A DNA stretch of 64,000 bases. It comes from Lawsonibacter celer. GTDB lineage: Bacteria; Bacillota; Clostridia; Oscillospirales; Oscillospiraceae. The position numbers and the translations under genes were made by a program. Shown one piece after another: positions 50,232-58,302 of this stretch (the first letter of the stretch is position 1; every line of letters starts with the position of its first letter). The stretch lies in assembly GCF_014281125.1 (NCBI RefSeq), contig NZ_JACOEA010000007.1, positions 1 to 64,000 on the forward strand, given 5' to 3'. The notes beneath the pieces are model-generated. The model was not told the origin of the DNA. It searched no databases and was given only the letters and a program-made list of their open reading frames with translations.

Positions 50232-50262
50232 AGGGCACCTCCGCTTTTCGACTCTTTTCGAC

Positions 50263-50268
50263 AGTATA
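50263..50268 (-). promoter_or_regulatory. Extended -10 candidate for the activator gene
   Basis: Minus-strand TGGTATACT gives an extended -10 about 30 bases before the start codon. No separate -35 is evident. Confidence 0.4.
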
Positions 50269-50311
50269 CCACGCCGCCGGACCCACGCGCAACCGCTTTC
50301 CCGACTCCAGA

Positions 50312-50344
50312 AAAAGGGAGGTCCGCAGAGCGGCCCTCCCTTTT
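50312..50344 (-). terminator. Terminator after the M20 peptidase gene
   Basis: Stem AAAAGGGAGG with an inner GC stem (CCGC/GCGG) and complement CCTCCCTTTT, ending in TTTTTC on the minus strand. Confidence 0.75.
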
Positions 50345-50367
50345 CTCAGCTGTGTTCCATTTGAGCC

Positions 50368-51474
50368 TCAGGGCGTCATCAGCGCCAGAGCCAGGGCGGC
50401 GGTCCGCTCCAGATTCTGCACCGTGATTTCTTCCTCCACCGTGTGGACCTTGCTCATGCCGGTCCCCACCACCACAGCCTTGACCCCGTTGGCGTTCAGG
50501 TGGTTGGCGTCGCTGCCGCCTCCGCTGGAGGTCAGGACCGGCTCCGCGCCCGCCCGCCGCCAGGCCTCCGCCACCTGCTGCACAAAGGGGTCGTCCGGGC
50601 TGTGGGCATAGCTCTCATAGGCCTTTTCCAGGCCACCCTCCAGCCGGGCGCCGTACTTCTCGCAGGCCGCGCGCAGGCAGTCCATCATGTGCCCAGCCTG
50701 GACCTCCAGCTTGGCGCTGCTGCGGCTGCGCGCCTCGCCCACAAGCTCCAGGCGCTCCGGGACAATGTTGGTGGGCGACTGGGCACAGATGCTGCCGATG
50801 TTGGCGGTAGTCTCCCCGTCAATGCGCAGTAGCTTCATGTGGGCAATCGCCTCCGCCGCCACTTGGATGGCGCTGACCCCCTCCTCAGGCGCTACGCCCG
50901 CATGGGCCCTCCGCCCGATAATCACTGCGGAGAGTTTATACTGTCCGGGGGCACTGAGGATGATCTTCCCAGCGTCCCCGCTGCTGTCCATCACCACCGC
51001 GCGCCCTGCTGCCAGCCTGTCATACTCCAGGGAGGCGGAGCCCTTCAGGCCGATCTCCTCTCCCACGGTAAAAATGCCCTGCACCGTCGGGTGGGGCAGC
51101 TTCTGCTCCACCAGGGTGCGCATGGCCTCCACAATGGCGGCCGCGCCGGATTTGTCGTCGCTGCCCAGGACGGTGTTTCCCTTGCTACGAATTATGCCGT
51201 CCTCTACCACCGGCTCTATCCCCACGCCGGGGACCACGGTATCCATATGGGCCGTGAGCACCACCGCCTCGCCGGGTGCGGTGCCGGGCAGCGTACAATA
51301 CAGGTTTCCGGTCTCACAGCCGGTCCTGTCCATGCTGCCGTCCCGGTAGATCTCACAGCCGACGGCCGCCAGGTCGGAGGCCAGGCGGTCCGCCATGGCC
51401 CCCTCATGGGTGCTCTCGCTGTCAATCTGCACATACTCCAGGAAGGTGGCCAGCAGGCGCTGCTTGTTGATCAT
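50368..51474 (-). CDS. M20-family peptidase, PepT-like
   Basis: A 368-residue zinc aminotripeptidase/carboxypeptidase-like enzyme. Metal ligands and catalytic residues are seen in LTAHMDTVVPG (His, Asp), NTVLGSDDKSG (bridging Asp), FTVGEEIGLKG (catalytic Glu pair), VVMDSSGDAG and the late MSKVHTVEEEITV (His). The dimerization domain lies in between. Its start ATG overlaps the dCMP deaminase stop (TGATG), so the two are coupled. It probably digests small peptides in the cytoplasm; link to the Dpp-like transporter nearby is only positional. Confidence 0.88.
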   Translation of the reverse strand: MINKQRLLATFLEYVQIDSESTHEGAMADRLASDLAAVGCEIYRDGSMDRTGCETGNLYCTLPGTAPGEAVVLTAHMDTVVPGVGIEPVVEDGIIRSKGNTVLGSDDKSGAAAIVEAMRTLVEQKLPHPTVQGIFTVGEEIGLKGSASLEYDRLAAGRAVVMDSSGDAGKIILSAPGQYKLSAVIIGRRAHAGVAPEEGVSAIQVAAEAIAHMKLLRIDGETTANIGSICAQSPTNIVPERLELVGEARSRSSAKLEVQAGHMMDCLRAACEKYGARLEGGLEKAYESYAHSPDDPFVQQVAEAWRRAGAEPVLTSSGGGSDANHLNANGVKAVVVGTGMSKVHTVEEEITVQNLERTAALALALMTP

Positions 51475-51986
51475 CACCCGCACCCCCCGCAGCCACAGCC
51501 CAGGCCCATATTTTCGGGCAGGGAATCATCCTCCCGTACCCAGTCCTCCACATAGACCACCCGGTACTTGGTCTTGGTATCCCGGATGACCACCCGCTCA
51601 ATTCCGGCGTTGATAATCTGTCGACGGCACATGGAGCAGGAGGTGGAGTCGGGAATCAGCTCCCCGGAATCCGGGTCCTTGCAGGCCATATAGATGGTCG
51701 CCCCCATGGTGTCCCGCCGGGCGGCGGAGATGATGGCGTTGGCCTCGGCGTGGACGGAGCGGCACAGTTCATAGCGCTCCCCGGAGGGGATCTTCAGCGC
51801 TTCCCGGGTGCAGTAGTTCAGGTCCACACAGTTTTTTCTGCCCCGGGGCGCGCCGTTGTAGCCCGTGGCAATGATCTCATCGCTGCGCACAATAATGGCC
51901 CCATAGTGCCGTCGCAGGCAGGTGGAGCGCCCGGCAACGGTCTCGGCGATATCCAAGTAATAATTTTCTTTATCAATGCGTCCCAT
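51474..51986 (-). CDS. dCMP/deoxycytidylate deaminase (ComEB-like)
   Basis: A 170-residue zinc deaminase producing dUMP, the substrate of ThyA. The zinc and proton-shuttle motifs are SVHAEANAI and TSCSMCRRQI. An additional Cys-rich C-terminus (GLGCGCGGCG) is present. The start is placed at MGRIDKENYYLDI, where CGGAGGACC precedes the ATG; a longer N-terminal frame is rejected. Overlaps the M20 gene. Confidence 0.9.
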   Translation of the reverse strand: MGRIDKENYYLDIAETVAGRSTCLRRHYGAIIVRSDEIIATGYNGAPRGRKNCVDLNYCTREALKIPSGERYELCRSVHAEANAIISAARRDTMGATIYMACKDPDSGELIPDSTSCSMCRRQIINAGIERVVIRDTKTKYRVVYVEDWVREDDSLPENMGLGCGCGGCG

Positions 51987-52075
51987 AATGGTCCTCCGCT
52001 TTGCTTTTTTCAACAGTATAGCGGGTTTTTCCCCATCCTGCAAGCACAATTCACACATTGTTTACGTTTCGTTTC

Positions 52076-52104
52076 TTGACTCGGAACCGCCTGCGCGCTA
52101 TCAT
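52076..52104 (+). promoter_or_regulatory. Promoter of the zinc-ribbon membrane protein gene
   Basis: TTGACT (52076-52081), 17 bases, TATCAT (52099-52104), about 65 bases ahead of the start. Confidence 0.75.
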
Positions 52105-52169
52105 TACTAATGTTAAGAATTTCGTAAGTATTTGATATACTTCGTTCTAAAGGAGACGAGCCGTATTTG

Positions 52170-52559
52170 ATGAACATGCTCAGACGACTGATGTACGGCC
52201 GGTATGGCAGCGACCAGCTCTCTCTCTTCCTTCTGGCCGTCTACCTGCTGCTGTACCTGATCTCCATGGTGCTGAAGTGGCCGATTCTCTCCTGGATCGC
52301 GCTTGTGATTCTGTTCTGGGATTTCTACCGCATGATGTCCCGCCGGATTGACAAGCGCCGGGCAGAGAACGCCAAGTTCCTTCAGCTGGCCGGCCCGGCC
52401 ATCCGCTGGTTCAAGATGCGCCGTACCATCCATCGGGATCGGGACCACCGCTATTTTAAATGCCCCAACTGCGGCCAGTACCTGAGGGTACCCCGGGGCA
52501 AGGGAAAAATCACCATTAACTGCCGCAACTGCGGGGTCAGCTTTGAGGAACGCAGTTGA
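52170..52559 (+). CDS. Membrane protein with C-terminal zinc ribbon
   Basis: A 129-residue protein with two hydrophobic segments (LSLFLLAVYLLLYLISMVLK and ILSWIALVILFWDFYRMM), a basic stretch and a C-terminal CPNCGQYLRVPRGKG...CRNCG zinc ribbon (about residues 98-125). AAAGGAG lies upstream, but spacing allows either TTG at 52167 or ATG at 52170. The function is unknown; membrane-anchored zinc ribbons often serve in nucleic-acid or protein contacts. Confidence 0.8.
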   Translation: MNMLRRLMYGRYGSDQLSLFLLAVYLLLYLISMVLKWPILSWIALVILFWDFYRMMSRRIDKRRAENAKFLQLAGPAIRWFKMRRTIHRDRDHRYFKCPNCGQYLRVPRGKGKITINCRNCGVSFEERS

Positions 52560-52583
52560 CCCCGTCGCGCCTGCCCAGCCGGC

Positions 52584-52617
52584 AAAAACGCCCACTCCAA
52601 AAGGAGTGGGCGTTTTT
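52584..52617. terminator. Bidirectional terminator
   Basis: Arms AAAAACGCCCACTCC and GGAGTGGGCGTTTTT with a 4-base AAAA loop between convergent genes. Confidence 0.92.
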
Positions 52618-52640
52618 CCGCTTTTCGGGCCGGGATGCGG

Positions 52641-54005
52641 TTAGAAGAACGCACCCCAGAGGAGGAAGCCTCCACAGGCCACCAGACCGGTAAAGATCAG
52701 CACAATGACCAGATAACCCATAATATTGCGGGCGGACAGGCCAGCAATGCCCAGGGCAGGCAGAGCCCAGAAGGGCTGGATCATGTTGGTCCACTGGTCG
52801 CCCCAGGCAATGGCCATGGCGGCACGGCCGTACTCAATGCCCATCTCGGTAGCAGCGGGCATGACAATGGGGGCCTGGACCGCCCACTGGCCGCCGCCGG
52901 AGGGCACGAAGAAGTTGATAATGCCGGCGGACAGGAAGGTGAGCACCGGGAAAGTAACATTGGTGGAGATGTTGGTGAAGAAGTTGGCGATGATGCCGGC
53001 CAGGGACACACCGGTCTCCGGGTTGGCAGCCACCATCAGACCCATGATGCCGGCGTAGAAGGGGAACTGGAGCAGGATGCCCGCGGCGCCCGCGGCGGCG
53101 TCACCCACGGCGTCCACATATCTGCGCAGGTCGCCGTGGAGCAGAATACCCAGGAACAGGAAGATCATATTGACGATATTCAGGTCCAGGCTGAAGCCGT
53201 TTTTCACAAAGTAGTAAACGATGTACACAAAGCCCAGCACCAGGGTAATGACCCACAGGATCTTGCTGTGTTCCATCTTCTCCGCGGGGGTGTCCTTGGT
53301 GTAGGTGCGCTCCTCCTCATCCACCAGCTTGGAAGGGTCCACCACGATGGTGTGGGAGGCGTCGGGATGCATGGCGTAGTTGACAAAGGGCATCAGCACC
53401 AGGATCACCGCCACCATCAGCAGGTTCATGGGGTGGAAGATGGTCTCCATGGTGGAAGCAGAGTAGGCCACACCCAGAATTTCCGTACCGCCTGCCGCGT
53501 TCATCTGCAGGGGGATGGAGCCGGACAGGCCGGCGTGCCAGATCACAAAACCGGAGTAGGCCGCAGCGATCAGCAGGGGGTAGTCCACGTCGCGCACGCG
53601 CTTGGCCACCTCGCGGGCCAGCAGAGCGCCGGCGATCAGGCCAAAGCCCCAGTTGAGCCAGCAGCAGATGGTGGACACAAAGGTAGTAATCAGAATGGCG
53701 CTTCTCTTATTCTTTGCCAGAGACGCAATCGCGCCCAAGGCGCGCTTGCAGGCCTTGGCGGAGGCCATGGCCGAGCCGAATACCAGCACCAGCGCCATCT
53801 GCATGGCGAAGGCCAGCAGGCTCCAGAAGCCGGACTGTGTCTTGCCCTGGCCGCCCCAGGCCCAAACCAACTCCAGCGGCCCCTGCTGAGTGCCGATCAT
53901 CGCGGCAACAAAGACCACGATGGTCAGGATGACCGCGAACAGGAATGGGTCGGGAAGCCAGCGGTTGACCACCCGCACGCAGCCGTTTGTGAATTTTTTG
54001 AACAC
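52641..54005 (-). CDS. atoE: Short-chain fatty acid transporter, AtoE family
   Basis: A 454-residue transporter with about twelve hydrophobic segments. It has the AtoE-family N-terminus (RWLPDPFLFAVILTIVVFVA) and TTFVSTICCWLNWGFGLIAG with SGGGQWAVQAP-type motif near the C-terminus (PSGGGQWAVQAPIV). Family members carry acetoacetate, butyrate or related acids. It has its own promoter and is not part of the sigma-54 operon, but a role in exporting or importing products of that pathway is plausible. Confidence 0.9.
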   Translation of the reverse strand: MFKKFTNGCVRVVNRWLPDPFLFAVILTIVVFVAAMIGTQQGPLELVWAWGGQGKTQSGFWSLLAFAMQMALVLVFGSAMASAKACKRALGAIASLAKNKRSAILITTFVSTICCWLNWGFGLIAGALLAREVAKRVRDVDYPLLIAAAYSGFVIWHAGLSGSIPLQMNAAGGTEILGVAYSASTMETIFHPMNLLMVAVILVLMPFVNYAMHPDASHTIVVDPSKLVDEEERTYTKDTPAEKMEHSKILWVITLVLGFVYIVYYFVKNGFSLDLNIVNMIFLFLGILLHGDLRRYVDAVGDAAAGAAGILLQFPFYAGIMGLMVAANPETGVSLAGIIANFFTNISTNVTFPVLTFLSAGIINFFVPSGGGQWAVQAPIVMPAATEMGIEYGRAAMAIAWGDQWTNMIQPFWALPALGIAGLSARNIMGYLVIVLIFTGLVACGGFLLWGAFF

Positions 54006-54069
54006 AAAAAATCCTCCTTTACTCTTTTCTCACACACATTTTATAGCAACATACCGCTGCTATAGGTTT

Positions 54070-54098
54070 AGTTTACGCCATTGTTAAAATCGTGTCAA
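54070..54098 (-). promoter_or_regulatory. atoE promoter
   Basis: Minus-strand TTGACA (54098-54093), 17-base spacer, TAAACT (54075-54070), about 65 bases ahead of the start codon. Confidence 0.85.
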
Positions 54099-54140
54099 TA
54101 CTTTGTTCACATTTCCGGACAAAATTATGAACAAAAAATG

Positions 54141-54187
54141 AACAGACATTTTGCACACCAATCCGTTCAATGTGCAAAATGTCTGTT
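54141..54187 (-). terminator. Terminator of mnmE
   Basis: Arms AACAGACATTTTGCACA and TGTGCAAAATGTCTGTT around a 13-base loop, followed by CATTTTTTG on the minus strand. Confidence 0.85.
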
Positions 54188-54192
54188 TGCTC

Positions 54193-55563
54193 CTATTTCC
54201 CCACGCAAAAACGCTGAAAAATCCGGGCCGTGACGTCCTCCCGGACCGAGCTCCCCGTGAGCTCTCCCAGGGCGGCCATGGCCTCCTCCAGGTCCAGAAG
54301 CACCGCGTCCGGCGTTATGCCTGCGGCCAGGCCGAGCTTCGCCCGCCCTACGCCCGCAAGGGCCTGGCGGGCCGCCTCCGCCTGCCGGGCGTTGGAGAGC
54401 AGTTCTCCGGCCGCCCCCCCGGCCCCGGCCGGTAAGCAACAGCTCACAGCCTCCTCCAGCGCGGCCAGCCCCGCGCCCGTCTTGGCGCTCACCTCCACCA
54501 CAGGCAGGTCCCGGGGCAGCGGCGGACAGGTCGCCGGAGCGGCGGACAGGTCGCATTTGTTCCACACCAGAATGACACAAGCCCGGGCCGCGGCCTGTTC
54601 CAGCAGAGCGACGTCTTCTTCCGCCACCGGGGTGGAGGCGTCCCACACCACCAGAACCAGCTCGGCCTCCTCCAGCGCGGCCCGACTGCGGTCCACGCCC
54701 AGGCGCTCCACCTCGTCCGCCGTCTCCCGCAGGCCGGCGGTGTCGATGAGCCGCAGGGAGAGTCCCCCCAAGGTGCATTTCTCTTCCACCGTGTCTCGGG
54801 TGGTGCCGGGGCGGTCGGTCACAATGGCCCGCTCATACCCCAACAGGGCGTTGAGCAGGGAGGACTTTCCCGCATTGGGCCGCCCCACAATGGCGCAGGG
54901 AATGCCCCGTGCGATCAGCCTGCCTCGGCGGTAGGTAGCCAGGAGGGCGTTGAGCCCCTCCTCCGCCCGCTCCAGCGCATCCCCCAGGGTGCGGGCCTGA
55001 AAGGGGTCAATATCCTCGTCCGGATAGTCCAGCACTGCGTGGAAATGGGCGCTTATATCCACGAGAAGGTCGTAGATCTCCCCCACGCGCCGGCCCAGGG
55101 CACCCGAGAGCTGTCCGGCTGCCTGATGCACGGCGGCCGGACTGTCCGCGTCGATCAGGTCGGCCACCGCCTCCGCCTGAGTCAGGTCCAGCCGGCCGTT
55201 GAGGAAGGCCCGCTTGGTAAACTCCCCCGGGCCGGCCTGCCGGGCGCCCGCCTGGAGCAGCGCCTCCAGGCCGAGGGCGAGCACAGTGGGGGAGCCGTGG
55301 CACTGGATCTCCGCGGTGTCCTCCCCAGTGTAGCTGGCCGGCCCCCGGCTCCAGGTGGCCAGAGCTCGGTCAATTACCCGCCCCTCCCGGTCGTACACAG
55401 TGCCATAAATCAGCCGGTGGGGCTCACACTCCTCCAAAGCCCGCCCATGCTCCGGTCGGAACACCGCCCCAGCCGTCCGCGCCGCGCCGGGCCCGGACAG
55501 GCGCAGAATTCCGATCGCGCTGGGCAGGGCTGGTGTGGCAATGGCGGCTATCAGATCTGACAT
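54193..55563 (-). CDS. mnmE: tRNA modification GTPase MnmE (TrmE)
   Basis: A 456-residue three-domain GTPase that, with MnmG, installs the 5-carboxymethylaminomethyl group at wobble uridine. The N-terminal folate-binding domain starts SDLIAAIATPALPSAIGILR. The inserted G domain has GRPNAGKSSLLNALLG, TRDTVEEK, DTAGLRE and NKCD (about residues 220-345). The C-terminus ends in IFQRFCVGK with the required CxGK motif. Neither mnmG nor jag/rpmH is nearby, so the usual origin-proximal cluster has been split. Confidence 0.96.
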   Translation of the reverse strand: MSDLIAAIATPALPSAIGILRLSGPGAARTAGAVFRPEHGRALEECEPHRLIYGTVYDREGRVIDRALATWSRGPASYTGEDTAEIQCHGSPTVLALGLEALLQAGARQAGPGEFTKRAFLNGRLDLTQAEAVADLIDADSPAAVHQAAGQLSGALGRRVGEIYDLLVDISAHFHAVLDYPDEDIDPFQARTLGDALERAEEGLNALLATYRRGRLIARGIPCAIVGRPNAGKSSLLNALLGYERAIVTDRPGTTRDTVEEKCTLGGLSLRLIDTAGLRETADEVERLGVDRSRAALEEAELVLVVWDASTPVAEEDVALLEQAAARACVILVWNKCDLSAAPATCPPLPRDLPVVEVSAKTGAGLAALEEAVSCCLPAGAGGAAGELLSNARQAEAARQALAGVGRAKLGLAAGITPDAVLLDLEEAMAALGELTGSSVREDVTARIFQRFCVGK

Positions 55564-55675
55564 AACGCTTCCTCCCCTGGCTGCAATTTCCTGCGGCCCC
55601 TATGGCAGTACCGTCCCTCTGCCGCCGCAATTGCCGAATCCTGAATTTTTGTGGATTCCGCCGCAACATTTCCTC

Positions 55676-55695
55676 TTGACATGTTTTTATGTCAA
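55676..55695. promoter_or_regulatory. Inverted repeat, operator-like
   Basis: Perfect 7-base arms TTGACAT and ATGTCAA with a 6-base spacer, about 115 bases ahead of mnmE. The minus-strand arm also reads as a TTGACA -35, so it could control mnmE transcription. Confidence 0.45.
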
Positions 55696-55737
55696 CTTTC
55701 TTATGCATATCCGCAGGCTAAGCCGGCATCATACGTC

Positions 55738-55767
55738 GGTGGAAAACCCTGTGGACAATGTGGAAAA
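55738..55767. repeat. Cluster of DnaA-box-like repeats
   Basis: Three near-copies of TGTGGAxAA occur within 30 bases (GGTGGAAAAC, TGTGGACAA, TGTGGAAAAC), the outer two embedded in the direct repeat GTGGAAAACCCT. None is a perfect DnaA box. Confidence 0.45.
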
Positions 55768-55917
55768 CCCTCGTCATACGGCACTTTACCATTTCTTTAC
55801 CTATCTTTTGCTCTGCATATTATTTTGCATACTGCCTGTCAAAGAAAAAATTATGCGCCCGGACATGGTCCGGGCGCACTGGAATCTGTACTCTTCCGGC
55901 GGGGCACCCTCCGGCCA

Positions 55918-57312
55918 TCAGGACAGGCGGCCGCTGATCACCCTTGCCACCTTGACGCCTGACGCCCCTGCCTGAGCCAGACCTCTTGTAACGCCCGCGC
56001 CGTCTCCAATGGCGAAGAAGTTGGGCAGGGCGGTCTCCAGCTCGCCGGACAAGGCCAGACGGGAGGAGTAGAACTTGACCTCCGCGCCGTAGAGCAGGGT
56101 GTCGTAGTTGGCGGTGCCGGGGGCCAGCTTGTCCAGGGCGTAGATCATCTCAATAATATCGTCCAGCTGCCGCTTGGGCAGGGCCAGGCTCAGATCCCCC
56201 GGCACGGCGGCTGTGAGGGTGGGCCGGGTAAAGGACTTGCCCAGCCGGTGGTCGTTGGTGCGGATGCCGTTGACCAAGTCGCCGAAGCGCTGTACCAGCA
56301 CGCCTCCGGCCAGCATGTTGCTCAGAGAGGCGATGTGCTTGCCGTAGCGGTAGGGCTCGTTAAAGGGCGAGGTAAAGCGGTTGGACACCAGCAGGGCGAA
56401 GTTGGTATTCTCACTCTGGAGGGCCGGGTCGGCGTAGGAGTGGCCGTTGACCGTGTTGATCCCCTCCACATTCTCCGCCACCACATGGCCGTAGGGGTTC
56501 ATGCAGAAGGTGCGCACCGGGTCGCCGTACTGCTTGGTGCGGTAGACCAGCTTGGACTCGTACACCACATCGGTGATGTGCTCAAACACCTTGGCGGGCA
56601 GCTCCACCCGCACGCCGATGTCCACCTGATTGTTAATCAGCTCAATGCCCAGACCCTTGCACTGGTTGGCAAACCACTCCGCGCCGGAGCGGCCTGGGCC
56701 GGCGATGAGGTATGTGCACTCCACCGTGTCCCCCTTGTCCGTGGTCAGGCGGTACCCCTCCCCGCCCAGGTTCTCAATGGCGGCCACGGCCGTATGGAAG
56801 CGGAACTCCACAAACTCCTTCAGGGTCTCATAGATACTCTTGAGGATATTTAGGTTGTTTTCCGTGCCCAAATGCTTGCACCGGGCCTGCAGCAGATGCA
56901 GATCGTGCTCCAGCGCCTTTTTCTCCAGGGCCCGGGCCGCAGGGGTGTCGGTGGAAAACACCTGATCCGTGGCGCCGTGCTTCATGTTGATGGAGTCCAC
57001 ATAGTCGATCAGGTCCATGACCTCTTTGGCGTCCATAAAATCCGTCAGCCAGCCGCCGAAGGCGGTGGTGAAGTTATATTTTCCATCAGAGAAGGCCCCG
57101 GCGCCGCCGAAGCCGCACATGGTGTCACACACCTTGCAGTGGATGCACTCCTTTACCTTGCCCGCCACGATGGGGCAGCTGCGGCCGTAAATATCGGCGC
57201 CCTGGTCCAGCGTCACGACCCTGAGCCCCGGCTGCAGGCGCATCAGCTCATATCCGGCAAAAATCCCGGCCTCACCGCAGCCGATGATGGCGACGTCATA
57301 GCGCGTGTTCAT
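55918..57312 (-). CDS. COG2509-type NAD(P)/FAD-dependent dehydrogenase, uncharacterised
   Basis: A 464-residue flavoprotein. The N-terminal dinucleotide fold is AIIGCGEAGIFAGYELMRL (about residues 8-26), followed by a cysteine motif CIHCKVCDTMCGFGGAGAFS (about 58-77) conserved in the COG2509 FAD-dependent dehydrogenase family. The C-terminal FAIGDGAGVTRGLAQAGASG closes the FAD site. The true start is MNTRYDVAII at 57312; a 145-codon upstream extension is GC-rich shadow. Substrate is not known; the Cys motif could bind an iron-sulfur cluster. Confidence 0.88.
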   Translation of the reverse strand: MNTRYDVAIIGCGEAGIFAGYELMRLQPGLRVVTLDQGADIYGRSCPIVAGKVKECIHCKVCDTMCGFGGAGAFSDGKYNFTTAFGGWLTDFMDAKEVMDLIDYVDSINMKHGATDQVFSTDTPAARALEKKALEHDLHLLQARCKHLGTENNLNILKSIYETLKEFVEFRFHTAVAAIENLGGEGYRLTTDKGDTVECTYLIAGPGRSGAEWFANQCKGLGIELINNQVDIGVRVELPAKVFEHITDVVYESKLVYRTKQYGDPVRTFCMNPYGHVVAENVEGINTVNGHSYADPALQSENTNFALLVSNRFTSPFNEPYRYGKHIASLSNMLAGGVLVQRFGDLVNGIRTNDHRLGKSFTRPTLTAAVPGDLSLALPKRQLDDIIEMIYALDKLAPGTANYDTLLYGAEVKFYSSRLALSGELETALPNFFAIGDGAGVTRGLAQAGASGVKVARVISGRLS

Positions 57313-57364
57313 GTGCAATCTCTCACTTCTCATCATAATATTTAGGTCCAGATAGACCCAATAA

Positions 57365-57375
57365 ATTATACCATA
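57365..57375 (-). promoter_or_regulatory. Extended -10 promoter of the COG2509 gene
   Basis: Minus-strand TGGTATAAT, a perfect extended -10, about 55 bases before the start codon. Confidence 0.6.
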
Positions 57376-57404
57376 TCTGTCAAGGGGTCCCGCCCTGCTC
57401 AAAA

Positions 57405-57436
57405 GGGCCCCGCGCGCCAAACGGCGCGCGGGGCCC
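57405..57436 (-). terminator. Terminator of the PAP2 phosphatase gene
   Basis: Perfect 14-base stem GGGCCCCGCGCGCC with a 4-base loop, followed by TTTT on the minus strand. Confidence 0.85.
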
Positions 57437-57458
57437 TCCAGAACAGCTGCGAGACGCC

Positions 57459-58163
57459 TTAAAACTCCTGCGGCTGCTTTTCCCGCTTTTTCCCCACCTG
57501 ACAGATCCAGCCCAGCAGGCGCATCCCCAGGGGACTTTTCCGTACCGCCATGTCCAGGACCAGGCACAGGGCTGCGCCGCATACCACGTCCACCAGGGAG
57601 TGCTGCTTCAGGAATACTGTGGCCATACAGATCAGAACACATAGGACAATCAGTCCCACGCGGGCGAGGGGCTGCCGCGCCATGGCGCGGGAACGCCCCA
57701 CCGCCAGCGCCGCGGTCATACTCACAAACACGTGAATGGAGGGGCACACATTAGTAGGCGTGTCCCCGGCCCGCAGCTGGATCACCATCCGACTGAGCAG
57801 ATTGTCCCGGGTAATGGGCCGGCGCAGCGGCTGCCCGTTGGGAAAAATTGTATAAAGGAGCAGACAGATGGTCAGCCCCAGCAGAATGCTTCGGCACAAA
57901 TAGACGTACTGCTCCGGGTCCCGCCGGTGGAAGTAGAGGAACAGCGCCGGCACCAGCACAAACCACGCCAAATAGGGGAGAATAAAGACCTCACAGAAGG
58001 GTATGTATGCGTCTAGCCCGCAGGAGATCCAAAATCGGGGCCGGATATGCTCCTCCAGCAGATTGAAATAGACCATATAAAAGAGGAAATAAACCGCAGG
58101 TACCGCCAGCATCCGGCGGCGGGTGCCCACATCGTCCCAGCACAGTTCCATATAATTCTCCAT
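57459..58163 (-). CDS. PAP2-superfamily membrane phosphatase
   Basis: A 234-residue membrane protein with about six hydrophobic segments. The PAP2 catalytic motifs are NVCPSIHVFVSM (C-P-S-x-H) and FLKQHSLVDVVCG (H-S-x-x-D); the upstream KxxxxxxRP-like motif is weak (GQPLRRPITRD). Likely acts on a lipid phosphate such as undecaprenyl pyrophosphate, phosphatidate or an inositol lipid. Lacks a recognisable operon partner. Confidence 0.85.
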   Translation of the reverse strand: MENYMELCWDDVGTRRRMLAVPAVYFLFYMVYFNLLEEHIRPRFWISCGLDAYIPFCEVFILPYLAWFVLVPALFLYFHRRDPEQYVYLCRSILLGLTICLLLYTIFPNGQPLRRPITRDNLLSRMVIQLRAGDTPTNVCPSIHVFVSMTAALAVGRSRAMARQPLARVGLIVLCVLICMATVFLKQHSLVDVVCGAALCLVLDMAVRKSPLGMRLLGWICQVGKKREKQPQEF

Positions 58164-58302
58164 TCACTGTCCGTTTCGCTTTTGTATACCAGATTCTACG
58201 CCAGCTTTCTTTGGAAATCCAGAGTAAAATTCTGAAGATTTTTTTAATTTTCTCCTCGAAAAATGGTCCAAGGATACAAAAGCACCTGCCGGAACGTGGC
58301 CG

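Larger units (their letters stand above)
55564..55917. other. 354-base intergenic region upstream of mnmE with repeats
   Basis: No gene is supported. Notable elements are TTGACAT-6-ATGTCAA (55676-55695); GGTGGAAAACCCT at 55738, TGTGGACAA at 55750-55758 and TGTGGAAAA at 55759-55767, close to the DnaA-box complement TGTGGATAA; and an A/T-rich stretch near 55780-55850. It contains the mnmE promoter and the end of the COG2509 gene's transcript. Confidence 0.55.

Noticed and set aside
52641..54005. atoE as part of the sigma-54 operon
   Set aside because: It has its own sigma-A promoter and is separated by several unrelated genes.
55738..55767. Chromosomal replication origin
   Set aside because: The boxes are imperfect, few, and no dnaA or parAB gene is near; listed only as an observation.
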